NCBI GenBank assembly: GCA_917880885.1
Contig: OU862910.1
Location: 11,048,710 to 11,112,709, forward strand
Reading direction: 5' to 3'
DNA length: 64,000 nucleotides
DNA from: Limnephilus marmoratus
Lineage: Eukaryota > Arthropoda > Insecta > Trichoptera > Limnephilidae
Every line of letters begins with the position of its first letter. The stretch's first letter is position 1. The translations under genes and the position numbers were made by a program. The notes beneath the pieces were generated by a model that did no database searches, was not told the DNA's origin, and saw only the letters and a list, made by a program, of their open reading frames with translations. Shown piece by piece: positions 1 through 8,703 of this stretch.

Positions 1-285
1 CCGTCTCAAGTATCTGATTCACTTGATTGTGCCATGTCTTAATCGGGCGTCCCCTACTTTTTCTACCATTCACATTTGCGTAATATATTCTTTTTTACAC
101 TACTTCCTTTGATCATTCGCTCTACATGCCCAAACCATCTGAGGATCCCTTCTTTAATCTTACTCATTACATTACGCTTACATCAGCCTTGCATTCTTTG
201 TGGATCTTCACATTTCTCACACGATCATACATTGTTTTACAAACGCCTTAGGGATCTCATTTCTAAATTATTAACAAACATTGAC
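1..285 (-). pseudogene. LINE reverse-transcriptase C-terminal fragment (TTAG-tail family)
   Basis: Read on the minus strand, this matches the 57.1-57.4 kb LINE almost throughout. It includes the stretch encoding a 'DRVRN' block, the 'RWFGHVERM' block and the 'RGRPRKTWHD' block found near the end of many insect endonuclease/reverse-transcriptase LINE proteins. Several indels break the frame, so it is a dead copy. The window edge cuts it before its 3' end, so the TTAG repeat seen on the other two copies would lie outside. The family is supported by three copies in this window (here, 33.7 kb, 57 kb). Confidence 0.8.
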
Positions 286-837
286 ACCATGGAAAAGACG
301 CCATAGACATTTTTTGTCTCTCTTAGATTTTGTATGGTTTGGAAGAAATTGTCACCCGGCGACATTTATACAATAAAATGGATAATTGAAACGTTCGCGT
401 AAGTGGAGGTTATCCACCTCTTACCCGCCCTGGTATAAGTAACTGATGGTTACTCCTTCAAGGCTCTCGCAAGATTAGATTTTTTTTTTGTTAAACGAAG
501 CTACGTTTATTTATTTAGAACGAATCTAGACCTCCAGTGTCCTTGCATACGTTGTTAGTAAGCAGTATGCAAGTGCTTAACAGGAAAAACAAAATGCAAA
601 AAATAGGTTAGTAAGACAAAGATAAATTAAACAGGGCAAAAGAAAAACTCATTCATGAGGCTCCATGAGGCGGCATTGCATCTGTAAAAACCTGCAAGCA
701 CCTGCATAAAATGGAGAACATAAGTAATACAATAAATCTCAAAGTAAATTGTCAGGTACCAACAAAAAATGTGAAAGGCTTTCGGTCTGACCATAAACTA
801 CACTTACCTTCCGAGTAGCGAACGAGTAGCTCTAAAT
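286..837. other. Unassigned AT-rich spacer
   Basis: No gene or repeat copy is recognised here. A short poly(T) run near 480-490 could be the end of an old minus-strand retroelement. The small open frames have no recognisable motif. Confidence 0.5.
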
Positions 838-1010
838 GGCATTAGCCGTGTTTGGTGACCAGATCTGAATAGCTCTCCTCTTCCTTATATTTTCCCCTCC
901 CCATTATTTCGGCCTCAAAACATACCCCAATTAGGGATGCCAAAGTCTCACTGGCTCCAGACGGTTGGGAGCAGTTTGGACTCCTCTTGTGCGGTATTCA
1001 CATAAAAATT
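838..1010 (+). mobile_element. tRNA-SINE family 2, 3' body fragment
   Basis: The segment beginning ATTAGCCGTGTTTGGTGACC and ending with a 'GCGGTATTCACATAAAAA' tail matches the 3' two thirds of the full-length SINE at 38793-39164 and the nested copy at 9871-10610. Shared landmarks are 'CCCCAATTAGGGATGCC', 'CTCACTGGCTCCAGACGG' and 'GGGAGCAG'. The tRNA head is missing, so this copy is 5'-truncated or decayed. Confidence 0.75.
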
Positions 1011-1689
1011 CCCTAAGCATAAATTATTATTAGTTCACTAGCATATCTTTCTGACATTAGTAGAAATTCCGATTTTTCATTATCATCGTCATTTTCATCC
1101 TATATTCCTGATGGGGTCATTGAATCGTCAAAGCACATCCAGGCTTTCAAATAGCGCATTTTCGCTAGTCCATTCATTTCTCGCACAGCTTTTGTTTTCC
1201 CCAGCTTTGTCTAGGACGGCCATAATAAATAACCCTAGAATTAAATCCTATGCGGTTGTAATAGTCACATAATCTGGGATTGTTGCAGTATTTTTTAACA
1301 TTTTTTCAAATCTTATCTGTTCGGTTCAAAATAAATCGGATGCAAACATTTCACTCGTGAGACCTCCTTTGTCGCAGCAGATACAATAACGCTGAAAAAC
1401 GGTGTTATTTTATTTACCTACGTATTTTTATTTTGTATACAGAGGTTTGAATGACAAGAGTTCAAAGAGTATGGGAAAAACCTGTTATCAAGCAATAAAA
1501 CGGAGACGTAAACACCGCATAAAATAGTACGCGATATGCGAAATCACGTCATAACGACTTCTTCGAAATGTTTATGCATCAGATCAAACCTAATGGAAGT
1601 CTAATTGACGAACGAAAAATAAACACAATGGGGTATTTTCACAAACTATGAACTCCATTTTAAAAGTAAGGAAGATTTAGTAAAAGATT
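1011..1689. other. Unassigned AT-rich spacer
   Basis: No coding motif, tRNA-like sequence or internal repeat copy is recognised in this stretch. Confidence 0.5.
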
Positions 1690-1871
1690 TAATTAAATGA
1701 AGACAATATTAGTGAAACTCAATCGAAGATCTGGAAACAGAAAAATCAGAAAATGATATTGGGACCTAGGATCCAGGACCTTCGGCTTTTCAGGCCGCGA
1801 CTCTACCAACTGAGCTAAGCTAACCTATCCGATTCGGTCATTTTTAACTGTATCGTACTTCAACTAAGAAC
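1690..1871 (-). mobile_element. tRNA-SINE family 3, minus-strand copy
   Basis: On the minus strand this carries a tRNA-like head: A-box region 'TTAGCTCAGTTGGTAGAG', B-box region 'TCCTGGATCC'. A tail running through 'CTGTTTCCAGATC', 'ATTGAGTTTCACTAATATTG' and 'TCTTCATTTAATTAA' follows. The same sequence is present on the plus strand at 1976-2195 and 42071-42290. The head is the usual polymerase III promoter of tRNA-derived SINEs; the B box is altered here. It lies head-to-head with the next copy, so the pair forms a large palindrome. Confidence 0.7.
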
Positions 1872-1975
1872 TACCAATATTTATTATCTTCATTTTCTTA
1901 ACGCCTATTTTATTGGCAAAGAACTAACTACCAGCATTATCTTCATTTTCTTACCGCATATTTTATTGGCATAGT
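1866..1975. repeat. Two-copy tandem repeat between head-to-head SINEs
   Basis: A unit of about 55 bp occurs twice. Each copy runs from 'GAACTA..CTACCA' through 'TTATCTTCATTTTCTTA' to 'TATTTTATTGGCA', with a few substitutions. It fills the gap between the two inverted tRNA-SINEs. Confidence 0.75.
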
Positions 1976-2195
1976 CGAAGTATGATACAGTTAATAATTA
2001 CTGAACCGGATAGGGACACCTTAGCTCAGTTGGTAGAGCCGCGGCCCGGAAAGCCGAAGGTCCTGGGTTCGGGTTCCGTAGTTGCCAATATCTTTTTCTG
2101 TTTCCAGATTTTCGATTGAGTTTGACTAATATTGTCTTCATTTAATTAAATATTACAATTTGAGGCTTTACTCATAAAGTTAAAAATAAATATTT
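1976..2195 (+). mobile_element. tRNA-SINE family 3, plus-strand copy
   Basis: The tRNA-like head runs from about 2013 to 2090, with A box 'TTAGCTCAGTTGGTAGAGC' and B box 'GGGTTCGGGTTCC'. An internal 'GGC..GCC' stem resembles an anticodon stem. It is followed by the family tail ('TTTCTGTTTCCAG', 'TTTGACTAATATTG', 'TTGAGGCTTTACT'). The copy at 42071-42290 confirms the extent. It is not called a functional tRNA gene because the acceptor arms do not pair and the body belongs to the SINE. Confidence 0.75.
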
Positions 2196-3120
2196 ATTAC
2201 AAGATTTAAGTTTATATTTCTGATTCTGACCATTATACTAAAAATGTGTAACTTTAATATTTTCATTCACAAATGTTGATTTGAGAAACCGCACAGGCCG
2301 AAACGGTTCTAACTATTTACAACGTCATTATGACAAAGAAAACGCCACTGGTTGTTAAGACGGCCGTCACCGACGCTACCCGGCGTGACGTCAACGTCGC
2401 CAAATTCACGAATAAAAACGAACATGTCGTTTTGGCAGCAAATTAAATATGAAACATTTTAAATGGTTATATAAAATTAATTCGTCAAAATAAAAATACC
2501 TTCAATTTCGTAATTTTTTTCGAGAATAAAAAAACAGTAAAATACTTTATTTCGACGGATTTCGGAAAAATAAGGTCGGTTTTCAAAAAATAATGATCTT
2601 AATAAATATAAACTCTAAAAATAATGATCTTAATAAATATAAGTAGGTATAGTATAAGTAAATAAAGATGATAGTATTATTCAGACAGTTTATAGTTCGC
2701 CAATAGGAATGCAGCTCACAGAATACAGACAGTTTGCTCGCGGATATCAAATGCCAGTTAGAGGCAATAACCACTCTAAAATTAATGTAAAAATACCGTT
2801 TTTAATTACAATGCTTAGATACATAAATGGATGATATAACAAAAAGATTGGCGTTGGTTACAGAAATGTTTTTGTGTTATCAACAAGTTGTATTGAAATC
2901 CTATTGGTGGTGAAAAAAATAACATCTGTTTTCAATAGAAGTAGGTAGGTCCCATTTTGTACGTTTATTTCAATACAGAAAAACATCAAAAATCCGTCCA
3001 CGAATGTCTATTATTAGATACATTTGTTAATACTTAGTGGAACGTCCGGAAATGGACGAAAAAATTCAAATAACGCATCTTCTATTTTATGTAGTACAAT
3101 TCTTGAGATTAAAATACGAA
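2196..3120. other. Unassigned AT-rich spacer with a short tandem repeat
   Basis: A 23-bp unit reading 'ATAATGATCTTAATAAATAT' plus flank is duplicated at about 2590-2641. A small GC-richer island lies at 2340-2405. No gene is recognised. Confidence 0.5.
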
Positions 3121-3169
3121 TGCAAAAACCATACAGATAGTGTAACACTTGGCAACTTGTAAAATACGT

Positions 3170-3365
3170 TTATATTCGAGACGATTTTTGAGGTCCCACT
3201 GGGTCCCGTATGCACTTCGAGCTTTTCGTCAGCCAATAGGCGATTCCCTGACGATTTCCCAGAGCCAATCAGGATGGAGGGTTCCCGCGGCGCTCGTAGA
3301 GGACACGTGCCGTGCCTTTACACTTCTAGGTCACAGTGTTTTATTTCCAACCACTGAAGAATAAT
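3170..3365 (+). promoter_or_regulatory. GC-rich, CCAAT-containing promoter-like stretch
   Basis: In AT-rich surroundings, this block contains two CCAAT boxes ('CCAATAGGCG' near 3233 and 'CCAATCAGG' near 3266), a 'CCCGCGGCGC' patch and a 'CACGTG' E-box near 3303. An open frame of 71 codons crosses it but has no recognised motif. The arrangement would fit a proximal promoter, but no gene or clear TATA box follows, so this is only a suggestion. Confidence 0.25.
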
Positions 3366-3623
3366 TGTAAAGATTCTGCATTTTTCATAATACTCGTACA
3401 ATACTAGAGTTCAACTGCCCGGAAACAGCAAAAATATATTACATCCCGAAAATGAAAGATGTTGTGAGGACGAAAATGATTGAAAGAGTCGGGGCTATTT
3501 GGAAGTACACGGCTATTCAGATCTGGTTATTTAACACAGCTTTAGCCATTTCAAGCTATGCTTTGATTCGAAACGGTAAAGAGATTCTTACACTTTGGAA
3601 CGACATACAAATACGTAATTATT

Positions 3624-3795
3624 TTTTTTAAAGACAGACAAACATTCCCGGTTTACGAATAACCTGATCATATTTGAAAATCTCTATGAGCGGAAAATTA
3701 TGCTTTTGTCGTGATGGAGGACTTAGCCAGCCGAGGAATTGAACACACAGCGCCTGGGTGAGACCCAAACGCGAGTCCCACTCGGCCACTGAATA
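3624..3795 (-). mobile_element. tRNA-Ser-like SINE family 4, minus-strand copy
   Basis: On the minus strand the head reads 'GTGGCCGAGTGGGACTCGCG' (A-box region) and 'GTGTTCAATTCC' (B-box region). 'GGCTGGCTAAGTCCTCC' follows, then a tail containing 'CAGGTTATTCG' and 'GGGAATGTTTGT'. The plus-strand copy at 26212-26398 has the same order. The 'GGCCGAGTGG' A box resembles the D arm of type II tRNAs such as tRNA-Ser. Confidence 0.75.
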
Positions 3796-4750
3796 ATTTT
3801 AATTCATTCATAGTCTTCATATGCAAGGTGTAAAAGGCCGCATTTTTTCGCGCCGTCAGTTGCGGGGTGTGATGAAAAAATATTTTTGTTTTTAATCGAA
3901 TAAAAAACTTCGGACAGCAAAATTACATCATTTTTACTCCAAAAATGCCGGTTAAAATCCTTCGTGTAAGCGCTGTTACACCTTCTACATATAATTCATA
4001 CTGCCTTGAAACAGCGTTTTATGGATTAACAAAAGGTATTGCCGCGATTCCACGAAGATAGACATATGAAATACAGGACAGTGAGCAATAATTATATTCT
4101 TCTTACAACCGTGAGTGCAAGAGACACAATAGGCAATTATGAATATGTATCATGAATGTCATAAGTTATGAGTTATGACTGAACATGAAATTAGAAAGAC
4201 TATAAAAGAGCACATCGCTAGGGGTTAAGAGCAACCTTTTATGTTTAAATTTAAAAACCTGAGTGAAATCGGTGAAAATATTATTAACCATTAGTTTTAT
4301 AAAATCAGTTGTGAAGGCAACAAAATGTAAAGAGCCGCTCAATCGGAGCGTCAAATAAATCCCAGGAACATACCGGCTGGGATAATATGGAGAATGATTG
4401 ATCGCCAAACTTTTCAGCGAGAATTTTACGCGGAGGAAACAAAAATGAGACCGAACCCACTGAGCGTGAAAAACGGAATGAGATGTTTCGCGGTCCATAT
4501 CAGATCCTCGGCGAATAAACCTCGGAATGAAAATTATATGAACAAAAACTTTTCTGTATGTGACAATTTATATATTTTGTCATTTTTCCATATTAATTGG
4601 GGAAAATATTGTGCTGCGATAGAACTTAAAATACTTCACAAGAGAAAAACTTCACATTGCAAGAGATAACGATAAATATAATATCTACAATAATAATAAA
4701 TATAGTTAAGCTAGGAATGAGATACCTACGCATCGTCGCAGCAAGTTAAC
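3796..4750. other. Unassigned AT-rich spacer
   Basis: The stretch contains overlapping small open frames on both strands (about 4166-4669), none with a recognisable domain. No repeat family from elsewhere in the window is seen. Confidence 0.4.
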
Positions 4751-4751
4751 A

Positions 4752-5204
4752 TTGTTGCAATAATACCTTGATGGCTTGATGGATATGTCGTAGGCAGATC
4801 ATGTGCGCCTAGCCGCATCGCGAACTGGCGGCAGACCATGATGGCGCATTATGATCTGCCTGATTTTACGATTGGCCTGCGATAGATAAACAGGGTGTTA
4901 AGGGACGTGCTTGACTTACAACCACTATTAAAAAAAGTAAATGAAATTTCGGTCTCAAAATCAAAAAAAAACTTCCACGTCGTCAATGGTCATTCAGCCG
5001 AGTTACCAACCAAACCCTAGCCCCGGAATAACTGTACAATACCTGCTGATTTATGTTTATAGTAGTAAAAAAACATCAAAAATGTCACCAGAAATCAAAA
5101 TTTCATTTACACTTTTTACTCCAAATAATGTCAGGAGTCACTGGTTAAAGTAAGTCAAGCACGTCCCTTAAAATCCTGTATATCTATCAGCTATTATTGC
5201 AACA
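4752..5204. mobile_element. Composite MITE with nested inverted repeats
   Basis: The inner termini are perfect inverted repeats: TTAAGGGACGTGCTTGACTT at 4898 and its complement ending at 5171. The similarity extends outward through 'GATAGATA..CAGG'. Further out, 'GTTGCAATAATA' (4752) pairs with 'TATTATTGCAAC' (5193-5204). A second copy at 21640-21860 shares the inner terminus and the adjacent block ending 'CTCCAAATAATGTCAGGAGT', in opposite orientation. No transposase is present, so it is non-autonomous. Confidence 0.65.
4793..4860. other. 68-nt stem-loop
   Basis: The arms GGCAGATCATGTGCGCC and its near complement GGCGCATTATGATCTGCC pair over about 17 bp with one bulge. The 33-nt loop has a smaller CCGC/GCGG stem. 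The size resembles a pre-miRNA, but it lies inside a MITE-like palindrome, which is a simpler explanation. Confidence 0.5.
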
Positions 5205-5212
5205 ATCTCATA

Positions 5213-5245
5213 GATAAAGTAAGTCAAGTACGTGTCTTAACACCT
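5213..5245. repeat. Extra copy of the TTAAGGGACGTG terminus
   Basis: The sequence 'GTAAGTCAAGTACGTGTCTT' repeats the right end of the neighbouring MITE with three substitutions, 45 bp downstream. It looks like a solo terminus left by a second element or a local duplication. Confidence 0.6.
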
Positions 5246-5582
5246 CTAAAGTAGTGTTCAGCCTCCCCCGTACGTTTATTCACAAAAAATGTTCGTTGTT
5301 TTGTCGTATTTCGTGATTTCGAATTCACCAATGGATCGACAGCCGATTAAACATTAAAGTACTCTACCAGGTGGTTTAATCTTGATAATCCATTCCCGAT
5401 AGCTAGCAATGTTAACATGTTAAATTTTAATCCCACCTGTGCACGTGCATCATGTTTCAAAAAATCTATGCACTGGTCAGATAAACACGTTTCCGATAAG
5501 AAAATAATAAATGTTGAATTATTGTTATTAATTCGATTAATCACTTTTTCTTTTAATTTAAAGTAAATCAAATCACTGTTAT

Positions 5583-5745
5583 TAAGTTATGCAAGCCTTT
5601 TAGGTTTTATTATTGTGACAGCTGTTTCGGCGTTCAAGGCCATCATCGAACTTTGGTTGTCACATTGAGTCGATTTCGAATGAGCGAACAAAATAATAAA
5701 AAGTTAAAATGCTTGCAGAACTTAATAATAACACTGTCTTAAGCT
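5583..5745. mobile_element. Penelope-type terminal repeat with degenerate hammerhead
   Basis: The minus strand reads 'CGATGATGGCCTTGAACGCC' then 'GAAACAGCTGTCAC': GATGA core half, GGC/GCC stem II, GAAA, palindromic stem III ACAGCTGT and a C at the cleavage position. The conserved CU before GATGA is altered, so it is degenerate. An inverted partial copy lies at about 5690-5745. Related pieces occur at 12.93, 22.64, 22.80, 36.74 and 40.07 kb. Assignment to Penelope-like elements is inferred from the hammerhead layout. Confidence 0.5.
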
Positions 5746-5867
5746 TTATAGCAAATTTCGGAATTTTTCATTATATTCTCAAAATGTTAGACAGCGGTAG
5801 ATGTAAGGGCACTGAAGCATTATTTAATTAGATAAAATGTTAAAAAAAAACAACAAAAAATACATAA

Positions 5868-6291
5868 GGGACCGTACCCAAACTACGTGACCCACTTTTT
5901 GCAATTTTTAACCCCCCCTCCCCCATCGGTGACCACGTGCAGTATATTCCAAGACCCCCTTTCTCCCCCTACAGTTTTCACGTAGTAATTCATAAATATG
6001 GTTTTGAATCATTTCTTTCTAACAAAAAGTTAAAAAAAATATATTTGGCTTATATTTGTCGTTATTAATACGGCGCTTGCTGCGTGACGGCAAGAGTGCA
6101 TGCATATCTATAAAAAATATAATCAAGATAAAACTTACGTCAAAATATATTGTAACCAGAACTTAATTTAGATTTCTAGATTGACTACGTGATAAAAACC
6201 TAAGTCCCCCGCCCCTCATTGTGACCAAGCGTGGTATTTTGAAGATCCCCTCCCCTCCCCTGAACGGGTCACGTAGTACGAGTACGTTCCC
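5868..6291. mobile_element. PIF/Harbinger-like MITE with TAA target duplication
   Basis: The left terminus is GGGACCGTAC and the right terminus GTACGTTCCC. Both are flanked by TAA (5865-5867 and 6292-6294), as expected for the 3-bp TWA target duplication of PIF/Harbinger. Subterminal 'CTACGTGAC' blocks are inverted at the two ends, next to C-rich tracts. It is 424 bp with no transposase. A relative with different termini lies at 19521-19917. Confidence 0.75.
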
Positions 6292-6299
6292 TAAAGGTA

Positions 6300-6640
6300 C
6301 ACTGGATTTTTTTATTAATAATTTCTCTTTGAATTTTACCGATTTTCCACAAAAAAAAATAAATAAAAAAACCGTAGATACTAGTAAGATTACCTAACTG
6401 AATTGTAAAAAATCTCATGCTTTTACATAATAGTCGATGCATTCATATTAAAGTTACAATGATTATAAAACCATGCTCAAAATTGTTGATTGATGGTTGA
6501 TCGCTTAATCTATCTAGTGACTAGGTAATTGTCAGGATCTCTCTAATTTCCTCTTCCATCCCTTCTGACCCTCGTCACTTTCCCAGAATCTTATTTTTAA
6601 TGTGAACTTCTTAATTAAAATGCTGACACACGGTATGATC
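6300..6640. other. Unassigned AT-rich spacer
   Basis: No coding motif or repeat copy is recognised apart from homopolymer runs. Confidence 0.4.
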
Positions 6641-6720
6641 GAAGCTTTGATGGACAAAGTTGAAGAAAAAACCTGATGGGAAAAGTTGATTTAAAGTTCT
6701 GAGAAATATAAACCTTGAAG

Positions 6721-6790
6721 ATTTTTTATATGTAAATGAGCTAAAAATTACTGTATTGAATGTAAGCATTCAGTATGTTATTGCTATTTG
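6721..6790 (+). repeat. LINE 3'-end fragment, inverted partner of 7340-7412
   Basis: 'AATGAGCTAAAAATTACTGT' followed by 'TGAATGTAAG' matches the minus strand of about 7360-7412 closely. The two pieces therefore flank the Penelope-like fragment as inverted repeats. The partner sits in the 3' tail of the LINE fragment at 7415-7660, so this is probably a short remnant of the same LINE tail. Confidence 0.6.
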
Positions 6791-6866
6791 TTTAAAAATA
6801 AACTAGTTTTTTTTAAATTTTTTTGTTTAATAACTATATATTAAAATAAGAAAATATATTGAAATA

Positions 6867-7103
6867 AGGATTAAAGAGCATATGAAAGCTTTAAATAATA
6901 ATAGTTTCTCGGAGTTTGCCAACCATTTAATAGAAACTAGTCATACCTTTAATTTTAACAGTGGAATATAATTAATACATTGTAATGTCAATGGCATTCA
7001 GTTGGATAAATTAGAAATTTTAGAGATTAGAAAGAGTGTTAATGCAAATTTAAATATTATTAACAATCAAATATTGTTTTTAAATGACCCATTATTAAAT
7101 CTA
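6867..7103 (+). pseudogene. Penelope-like element GIY-YIG endonuclease, C-terminal remnant
   Basis: The frame from 6867 translates to a stretch starting 'RIKEHMKAL', then 'FANHLIETSHTFN', an 'IH' after a premature stop, 'GIQLDKLEILEIRK' and a closing 'FLND'. This series (KEH, FA.HL, H.FN, LD.LE..EI, LND) is the C-terminal half of the GIY-YIG endonuclease that follows the reverse transcriptase in Penelope-like elements. The endonuclease nicks the target DNA during retrotransposition. A TAA stop near 6966 and the absence of the GIY motif and reverse transcriptase upstream show that the copy is truncated and dead. A hammerhead ribozyme follows about 100 bp downstream, which supports the assignment. 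Confidence 0.75.
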
Positions 7104-7201
7104 TTCCCCTTTTAAATTTTTAATTGTTCTATATTGCCCCTCGTTTCCTACACATTATTTTCTTACAAATTTTATTATTGTTTATGTAAAATTAGTTCTG
7201 T

Positions 7202-7249
7202 CAAAACCCTGAAGAAGTCAGCTTTGCTGACGAAACATGTCGGTTTTTG
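7202..7249 (+). ncRNA. Hammerhead ribozyme, minimal type I (Penelope-like 3' region)
   Basis: All hammerhead parts are present in order. Stem I strand CAAAACC is at 7202-7208 and core CTGAAGA at 7209-7215. An extra A is followed by stem II GTCAGC/GCTGAC with loop TTT (7217-7231), then GAAA at 7232-7235. Stem III is the palindrome ACATGT, and the cleavage-site C is at 7241. The second stem I strand GGTTTTTG (7242-7249) pairs with the first, with one bulge. Such very short stem III forms are known from Penelope-like elements and are thought to cleave best as dimers. The adjacent GIY-YIG remnant ties it to that element class. Confidence 0.85.
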
Positions 7250-7339
7250 TAAATAATTAAGTGGTTAATACAAAGTTATCTATTAATTTGTATATATTTA
7301 TTATTTTTTACATTTTTATATGAAACATGTTAGGTGTAC

Positions 7340-7757
7340 ATATAAAATAGCATATAAAATATCTTACATTCAGTACAGTATTTTTTAGCTCATTAACGTA
7401 TAAAAAAACTGGATAAGTTTTCAGCGACTTCTATGGTTTAATTTCATTGTTTGGATAAAGTTTTCCAGAAACCTCTATGACGATGATTTAAGTATACTAG
7501 TAAGTTCATTTTCCGGTAGTTCCTTCAGCCAACATTTAATGTCCTTAATGTAGCTATTTTTTGTTTTAATTTGTTTGATACTAAGCGGGAGTTTATTATA
7601 TAACTTTACTGCTAAGTCTAAGTTACTAAGTCGATCGTCCAGTTGCTTAATAGACATCTACGAAAATTCGAAATTTGAGTTGAGTGTGCAGTTATATGTA
7701 AAAGTGTACTCTCTATCTAGTACAATACTCAGATTTTTCATAAACATGATGCAATTA
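7340..7757 (-). pseudogene. LINE reverse-transcriptase C-terminus and 3' tail
   Basis: The minus-strand frame 7475-7657 encodes 'LAVKLYNKLPLSIKQI' and 'FIKDI'-like text ('SYIKDIKCWLKELPE'), the usual C-terminal end of Jockey/CR1-type LINE proteins ('LYNKLP', 'K..LK.WL'). The AT-rich 3' tail lies at 7340-7470 on the plus map. A mariner at 7758-8701 interrupts its upstream part. Confidence 0.7.
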
Positions 7758-8701
7758 TTAGGTCCTTACATATGAAATTGGCGTTTTGTATGGGAGGAAT
7801 ACAAAGTCGATTTTTTTTAATATAATATATTTATTTAATCAAAGTATGTACCATTGCTATCTATGCACTTTTGCCATCTCATAGGTAGTTCATCGATCCC
7901 TTTACTAAAAAAACCATTCGGACAGGAATCAATAAAATCTTTGAAGGCGGTTTGGACTGCCCCATCGGAGTTGAATTTTTTCCCTTGAAAGAAGTTATCC
8001 AAATTTCGAAAAATATGGAAATCTGTTGGGGCAAGGTCCGGAGAGTACGGTGGATGTCTTAGACATTCCAATTAAAGCTCCTCTAATTTGGTAGCCGTCT
8101 GTTGTGCAGTGTGTGGTCTAGAGTTCTAACGCACGTTTGTTGATTTGCTTCACTCAATTCGTGAGGTACCCACCTTTCAAGCCTTTTCACCTTCCCAATT
8201 TGCTTCAAGTGGATTAAAACAGTTTTATCACTAACGCCGCAGCCTGCAGCTATCTCGGACGTGGTTTGCGATGGATCCGCTTCCACAATAGCCTTCAATT
8301 CTTCATTATCAACTTTGGTCTCCGGCCGTCCACGGGGCTTGTTCTGCAGGTCGAAATTTCCAGAACGAAAAGGTTGGAATCAAAAACGCACTGTGTTTTC
8401 TTTTGCGACACCGTCGTCATACACATCATTAATCCTTCGAGCCGTTTCTGCAGCACTGGTGCCGCGGTGGAACTCGTACTCGTAAATAACGCGATATTTC
8501 AAGTTTTCCATTTTGTAAAGTAAGTAACGCAAAGAAAAAAAAACAATTAAGGAAAAAACAAATGAATTATAATTTTCGAAACACAAATACATGAGTAAAT
8601 ACCTGAATAAATTTGAATTTGGAATTCCTAACCAAAGAGAAGATATTTGAGATCAAAATTGCCAATACGGCCAAACGCCAATTTCATATGTAAGGACCTA
8701 A
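7758..8701 (-). mobile_element. Internally deleted mariner transposon
   Basis: The terminal inverted repeats TTAGGTCCTTACATATGAAA (and onward to 'TTGGCGTTT') are perfect at both ends and flanked by TA duplications at 7756-7757 and 8702-8703. The length is 944 bp against about 1.3 kb for a complete mariner. The transposase reads on the minus strand and lacks its middle. It is inserted in a LINE tail. Confidence 0.95.
7835..8511 (-). pseudogene. Mariner transposase, broken
   Basis: It starts at ATG 8511 (minus strand) with 'MENLKYRVIYEYEF', the first helix-turn-helix. It continues through 'GVSDKTVLIHLKQIG' (second helix-turn-helix) and 'WVPHELSEANQQT', the conserved mariner linker. A deletion then joins this in another frame to 'RPHTAQQTATKLEEL'. 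A stop codon follows, then 'HPPYSPDLAPTDFHIF' to the C-terminus. The catalytic D of the 'APTD' motif remains, but the first two catalytic aspartates are lost. It cannot be active, though the intact ends could still be recognised by a related transposase. Confidence 0.92.
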
Positions 8702-8703
8702 TA

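Noticed and set aside
2013..2090. Possible functional tRNA gene
   Set aside because: A and B boxes are good, but the acceptor arms do not pair and the flanks belong to a SINE present in three copies.
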